From UBA7359 sp964392105 (GTDB lineage Bacteria > Pseudomonadota > Gammaproteobacteria > Eutrophobiales > Eutrophobiaceae): a stretch of DNA of 11,845 nt. Within the stretch, counting starts at the first letter, position 1. The number at the start of each line of letters is the position of its first letter. Below, in pieces: positions 6,385-11,845 of the stretch. Both the position numbers and the translations under genes were made by a program. The notes beneath the pieces are model-generated. The model made no database searches. It worked only from the letters and a program-made list of their open reading frames with translations, and had not been told where the DNA came from. Location: positions 1 through 11,845 of the forward strand of contig CAYMPA010000096.1 of assembly GCA_964392105.1 (NCBI GenBank), read 5' to 3'.

Positions 6385-6723
6385 TAAATATCCTCGTGCA
6401 GATAACTTATAAGGGCACTATCGAAAATGTCTTATTTAGTTCGCCTCATCCCTGAGGCTCACCCCTTTCGGGGTTTACACTCAAAATCGCTCCTGGCGAT
6501 TTTGTCGCGATAGTTGCGGCAGCTAGGCAACTGCTCGGTCTCTGTTCCAGACTCGTCTCTACCGTTCACATACATGTGAACGTCCCGGCGTTGCTCTACC
6601 TCCTACACACCCCTCAAGTGGGCTATTTTCACTACCCCCTTGAGGGGTATACCACGGTTCTTGCTCTCACAAGAATAATTCTATTTGCGGAAGAACCCTT
6701 CGATTATTTTCTCGCATCTTACC
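6385..6723. repeat. leuS-lptE gap filled with palindromic repeats (copy A)
   Basis: No gene is visible. The gap carries a chain of hairpins. GCCTCA/TGAGGC occupies 6443-6458. ACCCC/GGGGT occupies 6461-6474. CAAAATCGC/GCGATTTTG is a 9-bp stem at 6482-6504. AGTTGC/GCAACT occupies 6512-6532. CGTTCACAT/ATGTGAACG is another 9-bp stem at 6563-6582. ACCCCTCAAG/CTTGAGGGGT is a 10-bp stem at 6609-6648. Segment 6529-6603 aligns without gaps to 9328-9402 at about 64 of 75 positions by hand count. No T tract follows these stems on the minus strand, so leuS transcripts may read into lptE. It resembles dispersed intergenic repeats of the REP/BIME kind; membership of a known family is not established. Confidence 0.75.
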
Positions 6724-9177
6724 CTATGACACTACTATGTTCACTAAACGTCCCTGGATAACGATGATTTTTCTGATGGTTTTGCCCTCGATATTGCGTT
6801 TTACGTTTTCATCTCCAATAGCCAGGGCCTCAATTTGTTTTTGATCAGCATTTTTAGCAACAGCAATTTTGCCTCGAAGTTTACCGTTGACCTGTACCAC
6901 CATCTCGATTTCGCTTTGTTCTAGTGCATCAGGATCGGATTTGCGCCAGTCAACATCAATTAGTGGTTCGTCATGTCCCAATGCAATCCAGAGTGCGTCA
7001 GTGATATGAGGCACAATAGGAGACAAGAGTAATACCGCTGTTTCGATGCCTTCACGCATGATAGCGTGATCATTATCTTCCTTTATATCGGAACGTGATA
7101 AGGCATTGATCATTTCCATGACTGCAGCGATAGCCGTATTGAATGTGTAACGTCGGCCTATATCATCGTTAACTTTATCAATCGTGATATGAATCTTTCG
7201 ACGTAAATCACGTTGCGCATCAGTTAAAGAATTTTTATCAAGGACTGGAGCCTTTCCTTCATTAATATGTTTGCTGGCCAACTTCCATAAACGTTTTAAA
7301 AAACGATAAGCACCTTCAACACCGGTATCTGACCATTCCAGGCTTTGTTCTGGTGGTGATGCAAACATCATAAATAAACGTACAGTGTCGGCACCGTATT
7401 GATCAATTAAATCCTGGGGGTCAACGGTATTACCTTTTGATTTTGACATTTTGGCACCGTCTTTCAGTACCATGCCTTGTGTCAGCAGATTAGTAAAAGG
7501 TTCATCTGTTTTTAATAAACCCAGATCACGCATCAGCTTATGGAAGAAACGTGCATAAAGCAGATGTAAGATGGCATGTTCAATACCACCGATATATTGA
7601 TCGACAGGGAGCCAGTAATCAGCACGTTCATCCAACATTGCCTTATCATTATCCGGGCAACAATAACGTGCAAAATACCATGACGATTCAAAGAAGGTGT
7701 CAAAGGTATCGGTTTCTCTTTCAGCAGGCCCACTTCCATCAGGTGCATCAACATTAATAAATTCCGGCATGGATTTTATCGGTGAGCTGATGCCTTCAAA
7801 CTCGATATCTTCAGGCAGAACAACGGGCAATTGATCTGCGGGGACAGATAGCGACTGTCCGTCCTTCGTGTTGATAATAGGGATTGGGCATCCCCAGTAA
7901 CGTTGGCGGGAGATTCCCCAGTCTCTAAGCCGATAATTAATCTTGCGGTCACCACATCCATTTTCTTCTACGAAGTCCGCAATTGCTTTGAATGCTTCAT
8001 CAGAAGTTAAATCATCAAACTGACCTGAGTTCTTTAATACACCTTTGTCAGTAAAGGCAGATTCGCTCAAGTCATGATCGCTACCATCAGCTGGAAAGAT
8101 CACTTGTTTAACTGGAAGCTTATACTTATGTGCAAATTCCCAGTCACGTTGATCATGTCCTGGAACAGCCATGACTGCCCCTGTGCCATATCCCATCAAA
8201 ACAAAATTTGAGACCCAAAGCGGTATAAATTCATCACTGATGGGATGGCGCAGTTTGATATTAAGTGGCATACCTTTCTTTTCCATGGTCTCAATATCAA
8301 CCTCGGAGGTGCCATCACTTTTACACTCTTCAATAAATGCACGCAGGCCGGTGTCGTTTTCAGATGATGCCTTGGCTAATGGGTGTTCAGCAGCAACAGC
8401 CATATAACTAACACCCATAATTGTGTCTGGTCTTGTTGTATAGATACGTAAGGTTTCGTCTGTGCCATCAACCTTAAAATCAACTTCAACACCTTCAGAT
8501 CGACCTATCCAGTTGGTTTGCATTGTTCGAACGGCATCAGGCCAGCCTGGTAGTTTTTCCAAATCTTCCAGCAATTCATCGGCATAATCGGTGATTTTTA
8601 AAAACCACTGTGGTATTTTACGACGTTCGACCGTTGCGCCAGAACGCCAACCTTTGCCATCAATAACCTGTTCGTTTGCTAATACGGTTTGATCAACCGG
8701 ATCCCAGTTCACAACGGATGTCTTCTTATAGACCAGGCCTTTTTCATAAAGCTGAGTGAAAAACCATTGTTCCCAACGGTAATAATCCGGACTACAGGTT
8801 GCCAGTTCCCGGCTCCAGTCATAGGCAAAGCCAAGGCGTTGTAATTGCCCACGCATATAATCGATATTTTCGTAGGTCCATTTTGCTGGGGGGACATTGT
8901 TTTGTATCGCAGCGCTTTCAGCGGGCAGGCCGAATGCATCCCAACCCATGGGTTGTAAAACGTTCTTGCCTTGCATTCGTTGGTAACGGCTGATGACATC
9001 GCCTATTGTATAGTTACGGACATGTCCCATGTGTAAATTCCCGCTGGGATAGGGAAACATAGACAAGCAATAAAACTTCTCTTTATCAGCATCCTCGGTT
9101 ACCTGGAAGGCATTGTTGCTGTCCCATTTTTCTTGCACCCCGGATTCAATTTGCCCCGGATTGTATTCGTATTCCAT
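6724..9177 (-). CDS. leuS: Leucyl-tRNA synthetase LeuRS
   Basis: LeuRS joins leucine to tRNA-Leu in the cytoplasm and hydrolyses mischarged products. The 817-residue class I synthetase is full length and of the bacterial type. The HIGH signature is HMGH (49-52), inside FPYPSGNLHMGHVRNYTIGD. The CP1 editing domain shows TTRPDT (247-252) and MAVPGHDQRD with D345, the positions of editing residues T252 and D345 in E. coli. The zinc/leucine-specific region and RDWGISRQRYWGCPIP (418-433) follow. KMSKS is at 576-580, and the C-terminal domain ends in RKIIVIQGRLVNIVV. The start MEYEYNPGQIE matches the family N-terminus, although the Shine-Dalgarno is weak (AAAGA). Repeat-rich gaps flank it on both sides. 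Confidence 0.98.
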   Translation of the reverse strand: MEYEYNPGQIESGVQEKWDSNNAFQVTEDADKEKFYCLSMFPYPSGNLHMGHVRNYTIGDVISRYQRMQGKNVLQPMGWDAFGLPAESAAIQNNVPPAKWTYENIDYMRGQLQRLGFAYDWSRELATCSPDYYRWEQWFFTQLYEKGLVYKKTSVVNWDPVDQTVLANEQVIDGKGWRSGATVERRKIPQWFLKITDYADELLEDLEKLPGWPDAVRTMQTNWIGRSEGVEVDFKVDGTDETLRIYTTRPDTIMGVSYMAVAAEHPLAKASSENDTGLRAFIEECKSDGTSEVDIETMEKKGMPLNIKLRHPISDEFIPLWVSNFVLMGYGTGAVMAVPGHDQRDWEFAHKYKLPVKQVIFPADGSDHDLSESAFTDKGVLKNSGQFDDLTSDEAFKAIADFVEENGCGDRKINYRLRDWGISRQRYWGCPIPIINTKDGQSLSVPADQLPVVLPEDIEFEGISSPIKSMPEFINVDAPDGSGPAERETDTFDTFFESSWYFARYCCPDNDKAMLDERADYWLPVDQYIGGIEHAILHLLYARFFHKLMRDLGLLKTDEPFTNLLTQGMVLKDGAKMSKSKGNTVDPQDLIDQYGADTVRLFMMFASPPEQSLEWSDTGVEGAYRFLKRLWKLASKHINEGKAPVLDKNSLTDAQRDLRRKIHITIDKVNDDIGRRYTFNTAIAAVMEMINALSRSDIKEDNDHAIMREGIETAVLLLSPIVPHITDALWIALGHDEPLIDVDWRKSDPDALEQSEIEMVVQVNGKLRGKIAVAKNADQKQIEALAIGDENVKRNIEGKTIRKIIVIQGRLVNIVVS

Positions 9178-9210
9178 ATTCTTTAATTATTGGTTTATAA
9201 AATTTGCGCA

Positions 9211-9240
9211 AGCATACAGTAGTAGAGAGTAATGCGACAA
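9211..9240 (-). promoter_or_regulatory. Possible leuS promoter
   Basis: On the minus strand TTGTCG (9235-9240) and TATGCT (9211-9216) are 18 bases apart, each matching four of six consensus positions. They are about 34 bases from the leuS ATG. This is the best candidate in the 120 bases between leuS and the repeat block, but it is weak and TATAAA at about 9195-9200 is an alternative -10. Confidence 0.25.
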
Positions 9241-9299
9241 GGATTGAAGTATGTTGAGAGATTCGGGAAAACAAATGATCGCCATGTAAATAGTTACTC

Positions 9300-9464
9300 G
9301 AAAACGTGTTCCAGACGTTTTCTCGGTAACTGCTCGGTCTTCGTTACCGACACGACTCTACCGCTCACATCCATGTGAGCGTCCCGGCGTTACTCTATCT
9401 CCCACATCCATGTGGTCGTACCGCCTACACACACCTCAAGGGGGTACCGAGGTCCCTGTAGGCG
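9300..9464. repeat. Palindromic repeat block upstream of leuS (copy B)
   Basis: This block fills the gap between leuS and the HhH gene with consecutive hairpins. GAAAACGT/ACGTTTTC occupies 9300-9322. TCGGTAAC/GTTACCGA occupies 9323-9350. CGCTCACAT/ATGTGAGCG occupies 9362-9381. CCACAT/ATGTGG occupies 9402-9415. A nested stem CGCCTACA/TGTAGGCG (9422-9464) has ACCTC/GAGGT inside it. Positions 9328-9402 are the ungapped partner of 6529-6603 in copy A. The central palindrome keeps its pairing through a T-A to C-G swap (6565/6580 versus 9364/9379). The block ends beside the terminator at 9466-9490. No coding capacity is visible. Confidence 0.75.
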
Positions 9465-9465
9465 T

Positions 9466-9490
9466 AAAAAAGGCCCCATTATGAGGCCTT
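9466..9490 (-). terminator. Intrinsic terminator after the HhH protein gene
   Basis: On the minus strand AAGGCC (9485-9490) pairs with GGCCTT (9470-9475) around a 9-base loop, followed by a run of T residues (A-run 9466-9471). It lies 24 bases past the stop of the gene at 9515-9781, and it isolates that gene from leuS. Confidence 0.85.
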
Positions 9491-9514
9491 GATGAATTGG
9501 TTTTGCGGGGGTAT

Positions 9515-9781
9515 TTATTCAGAAGTTGTCAGCATATCTCTGTGTTTATCGACTGTGGCTTGTCCAATTCCCTGAACATTTGCCAGTTCATCCACAGATT
9601 TAAAGTCACCATTTTCTTTGCGGTAAGCAATTATTGCCTCGGCTTTCTTTTCACCGACACCCTTGATGACAGACATCAGGATCTCCTTGTCAGCGGTATT
9701 AATATTGATAGATTCTGCACTAAAACCAATAACAGGTAATGTGAGTAAAAGAGTGAGTAATAACGAGTTGATCAGTTTCAT
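9515..9781 (-). CDS. Small exported helix-hairpin-helix (ComEA-like) protein
   Basis: The 88-residue product has a Sec signal peptide (hydrophobic 5-19, likely cleavage after GFSA at 22), so it acts outside the cytoplasm. The mature part is one ComEA-type domain with two helix-hairpin-helix motifs: IKGVGEKKAEAIIAYR (39-54) and VQGIGQATVDKHR (69-81). The typical ININTAD lead-in is at 25-31. In competent bacteria ComEA binds incoming double-stranded DNA in the periplasm and drives its uptake. Short single-domain forms occur in many gammaproteobacteria, so DNA binding is likely but competence is not shown. AAGGAA lies about 8 bases before the ATG. It stands alone, with its own terminator and repeat-filled gaps on either side; no competence genes are adjacent. 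Confidence 0.9.
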   Translation of the reverse strand: MKLINSLLLTLLLTLPVIGFSAESININTADKEILMSVIKGVGEKKAEAIIAYRKENGDFKSVDELANVQGIGQATVDKHRDMLTTSE

Positions 9782-10097
9782 AATAAATTTCCTTGTTTAT
9801 TAACTTGTTGTCCATAAGAAATTAGATATTAACACCTCGTAATTTATGGTGGAATTCCCTGAATTGAGTAATTACACGTCCGAAATTAATAATCAATTTA
9901 AATGAGAGATACATTAAAAGCGCTCTTTTGGCGTATTTCTTACGTTCCTGCAAATCGTTGCTCGACAAACTGTTCCAGACGTTGTCTACCGCCTACATTA
10001 CTGTTGGTGTCTGGAACAAGAATCCTGACATTACGTCCGTGTACATCGTCGCTTCGGACTCCTGTCCTCTCGCGACATACTGTCCATCCGTGGATAT
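9782..10097. repeat. Gap between the HhH gene and the porin, with repeat copy C
   Basis: No gene is supported in this stretch. It contains a long inverted repeat TGTTCCAGAC (9971-9980) with GTCTGGAACA (10009-10018), 28 bases apart. The same ten bases occur once in copy A (6543-6552) and once in copy B (9307-9316), and the match to B continues with GTT then TCT. GTCTACCGCCTACA-like bases at 9984-9997 echo pieces of B. A weak GTCCG/CGGAC pair (about 10035-10058) and TCCA/TGGA near 10083-10094 add further dyads. The first 120 bases (9782-9900) are AT-rich and should contain the promoter of the HhH gene, but I cannot place its elements. Confidence 0.55.
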
Positions 10098-10120
10098 AAA
10101 AACCCCGCCGGAGCGGAGTT
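10098..10120 (-). terminator. Intrinsic terminator after the porin gene
   Basis: On the minus strand AACTCCGC (10113-10120) pairs with GCGGGGTT (10101-10108), 8 bp with one G-U, around a 4-base loop. T residues follow (A-run 10098-10102). It lies 34 bases past the porin stop codon. Confidence 0.88.
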
Positions 10121-10129
10121 GTCTCTAGA

Positions 10130-10147
10130 GAGAATATAAATATTCTC
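10130..10147. repeat. Perfect 8-bp palindrome between porin stop and terminator
   Basis: GAGAATAT and ATATTCTC flank an AA spacer, starting 8 bases past the porin stop. The palindrome CTCTAGAG (10123-10130) abuts it. A two-base loop is strained in RNA, so a DNA-binding site or a 3'-end stabilising fold are both possible. Confidence 0.45.
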
Positions 10148-10154
10148 GTGTTGC

Positions 10155-11576
10155 TTACCAGTAAACCTGGGCACGCAGCTGTAAAGCAGATGGTTCAATA
10201 CCTGTTGTTCCAGTCGCCCTACACCCACCTGTTCCTGTCGTTGGGCAATTATAATCAAGCGTCGTAGCATAATTGGCCATCAATCGAGCGTTTGATGTTG
10301 GATACCAGTTTAAACCAACGGTAAGTACGTCGGCTTCGCCACCACCATAATTTCTGTCGTTCAGGTCCATATTTTCAAATCGCCCAGCAATTTGCCAAGC
10401 ACCCCAGCCACCTTTTCCAACAGCAGCTTTGGGTTTGATACCACTGAACGCGCCCGCCTTGTACTTCATCGATTCACCGGTAAAGAACCAGCCCGCATCT
10501 ATTGCCCAGGCGTTTGCGTCATATGAACCACCGGTCAGGGTATTGGCATCCCACGCAACGTATTCAAATACGCTGTGAAACTTTCCCCACACACCAATCA
10601 ATTCGAAGTCAAATGCATCAACTTCATCAACTTCCAAACCAATTTCGCTAAGGTCAAATTCAAGCGAATCACCATCGCCAACATGTGAAACTAGTGAATT
10701 ATCGATGTTGTTAAAGGCATCACCGTTAAGTTGTTCAAGCTGATAAGAAAAACCCGCATGTAATAAGTGATTCTTGTCTTTCATAAATGGTGTGCCACCG
10801 ATCCTGAAAGCATAAGTTTCCCGATCAGTAGTAGCTTCTCCAACTTCATCTGATGAGTTAAGAAGTCCAGATAGGAAAGCGCCGGCATGAACAAACCAAC
10901 GTTTGTTGTCTTGTCTTACAGCAATTCCAACATTTCTAGCGAGTTGTGGTCCGTCTGCAAATAATGGTCGACGCATTAACGGCATATATTTACTACTGCT
11001 AATTGTGGCGTGACCAAATGGAACATGAGATTGCCCAGCTTTGATAAACCATTTACCGTAATCATTTTTGCCATTGTACGAGAGCCAGACATCTTTCCAG
11101 GAGGCAGCGCCAGAATCTGCGAAATCTAGTTCAAGCTTATACTTAATAGGTTTAATACTTCCCTGAAACCCCAAGCGCGCACGGCGCAATTCAGTGTTTG
11201 TTGCAGCACGGGTGCCATTATCTCTATCAGAAAAAACAGTATCCCAAAAGATCCGACCGATAGGCTGGAATGACCAATCTCCATCTGCAGATGCAATCTT
11301 AATCTTGCCTTTGGTGGTAATCTTTGGCATGTCTTTGGTTTTCTTGGCAACTTCAGCCTTCATTTCATTGACCGTGTCTTCGACCTTTTCCCCATCTGCC
11401 TTGGCTGCGTTTTGAAGCAGTTCGTATTCCTCTGCAGTAATACTCCCCTTTTTAACCAAGATTTTTAATAGATCCAGCATGGCTTCGTTAGTTGCCATTG
11501 CAGGAGTTGATATAGCCGCTAGCGATCCGATTAAGACTGATGCCAGCAAACTTTTAAGATGTGTCTTCTTAAACAC
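10155..11576 (-). CDS. Outer-membrane porin, phosphate-selective O/P family
   Basis: The 473-residue product is a beta-barrel porin of the OprO/OprP (Porin_O_P) family, whose best studied members pass phosphate or pyrophosphate. It begins with a signal peptide (K3-K8 charged, hydrophobic 10-22, cleavage after AMA at 28). The helical segment LDLLKILVKKGSITAEEYELL (34-54), common in this family, and a charged coiled-coil-like stretch to about 85 follow. The barrel starts near 100; typical blocks include RRARLGFQGSI, KLELDFAD and GQSHVPFG. It ends in the aromatic YW expected by the BAM machinery. The start is GTG at 11576, chosen because AAGGAGA lies 7 bases upstream and no ATG occurs before residue 27. 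Substrate cannot be read from the sequence; a Pho-box-like site upstream favours phosphate. Confidence 0.92.
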   Translation of the reverse strand: MFKKTHLKSLLASVLIGSLAAISTPAMATNEAMLDLLKILVKKGSITAEEYELLQNAAKADGEKVEDTVNEMKAEVAKKTKDMPKITTKGKIKIASADGDWSFQPIGRIFWDTVFSDRDNGTRAATNTELRRARLGFQGSIKPIKYKLELDFADSGAASWKDVWLSYNGKNDYGKWFIKAGQSHVPFGHATISSSKYMPLMRRPLFADGPQLARNVGIAVRQDNKRWFVHAGAFLSGLLNSSDEVGEATTDRETYAFRIGGTPFMKDKNHLLHAGFSYQLEQLNGDAFNNIDNSLVSHVGDGDSLEFDLSEIGLEVDEVDAFDFELIGVWGKFHSVFEYVAWDANTLTGGSYDANAWAIDAGWFFTGESMKYKAGAFSGIKPKAAVGKGGWGAWQIAGRFENMDLNDRNYGGGEADVLTVGLNWYPTSNARLMANYATTLDYNCPTTGTGGCRATGTTGIEPSALQLRAQVYW

Positions 11577-11845
11577 AGTATTTCTCCTTCCGTTAAATGA
11601 AGTGGATTAAAAAATTCTTTTGCCGTGATTCGCACTAATACCTAGTGAGAGTCTCCCCAATTTGAGAGTATTTACAATAAGGACGAACTGTTGCAGAGAA
11701 ATGAAATTAATATGACAAAATGGTTAAAGAAGAATGACGTGGGCATTACAAAATCTAATGTGATTTGTAAGAATTAAATTTTCTAAGGTATTTCAGTGCT
11801 GTCCCATAGATTTCATGAGAATTGAAGTTGCGTTTGTAAATAGAG
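11577..11845. other. Upstream region of the porin gene
   Basis: No gene is supported in these 269 bases. The strong Shine-Dalgarno of the porin is at the left edge. The likely leader (about 11590-11690) contains CACTA/TAGTG around GGTAT on the minus strand (about 11635-11650) and two ACTCTC repeats. A Pho-box-like site lies at 11701-11718. The rest, to the window end, is AT-rich and featureless to me. A ten-codon open stretch from an ATG at 11815 on the plus strand has no ribosome binding site. Confidence 0.5.
11701..11718 (-). promoter_or_regulatory. Pho-box-like PhoB binding site upstream of the porin
   Basis: On the minus strand TTGTCAT, spacer ATTA, ATTTCAT reproduce the 7-4-7 layout of the Pho box (consensus CTGTCAT, A/T-rich four, CTGTCAT), matching six and five of seven bases in the repeats. 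A further GTCAT lies exactly 22 bases (two 11-bp repeats) upstream at 11734-11738. No good -10 appears at the usual close spacing; TAAATA lies about 26 bases further on. PhoB control is inferred. Confidence 0.42.

Noticed and set aside
6576..6761. Plus-strand ORF of 61 codons in the leuS-lptE gap
   Set aside because: Its start lies inside the CGTTCACAT palindrome and its end overlaps leuS on the other strand; it is a by-product of the repeats.
9902..10128. Two overlapping plus-strand ORFs of 65 and 66 codons between the HhH gene and the porin
   Set aside because: They run through the repeat copy and the porin terminator, have no Shine-Dalgarno and show no recognisable domain.
11815..11845. 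Start of a divergent plus-strand gene at the window edge
   Set aside because: Only ten codons are visible, with no Shine-Dalgarno and no recognisable sequence.

Overview
The window looks like the chromosome of an AT-rich gammaproteobacterium. The clue is the gene order leuS-lptE-holA-proA-nadD-rsfS-rlmH, which combines the enterobacterial leuS-lptE-holA and nadD-rsfS-rlmH blocks with the proA-nadD linkage known from pseudomonads. The genus cannot be named from the sequence alone. Every host gene is on the minus strand; the only plus-strand gene is a transposase.

Region 1 (1-2023) is an accessory patch. It holds the 3' part of a tRNA-Met gene (anticodon loop to CCA) with no matching 5' half, then a complete-looking IS1182-type insertion sequence (92-1692) with 16-bp perfect inverted repeats. 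After that come about 330 bases of non-coding DNA containing an 84-bp element that folds into a three-way junction. In relatives rlmH is usually followed by mrdA/mrdB, so conserved synteny breaks here.

Region 2 (2024-6384) is a compact housekeeping cluster read right to left: lptE (LPS export lipoprotein), holA (DNA polymerase III delta), proA (proline synthesis), nadD (NAD synthesis), rsfS (ribosome silencing) and rlmH (23S rRNA methylation). Spacings are 3-25 bp or a 4-bp overlap. The exception is the 72-bp proA-nadD gap, which holds a plausible sigma70 promoter.

Region 3 (6385-10154) contains leuS and a small exported helix-hairpin-helix (ComEA-like) protein. The three gaps around them carry a mosaic of palindromic repeats. 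Two 75-bp stretches, one on each side of leuS, align without gaps, and one palindrome arm pair changes in a compensating way. A ten-base module (TGTTCCAGAC) recurs in all three gaps. Each of the last two genes has a clear intrinsic terminator.

Region 4 (10155-11845) is an outer-membrane porin of the phosphate-selective O/P family, with a GTG start, a strong ribosome binding site and an upstream Pho-box-like pair of 11-bp-spaced repeats that suggests control by phosphate limitation.

No new multi-gene system is visible. The most unusual material is non-coding: the three-way-junction element, the covarying intergenic palindromes, the orphan tRNA end beside the IS, and the hairpin over the transposase start.
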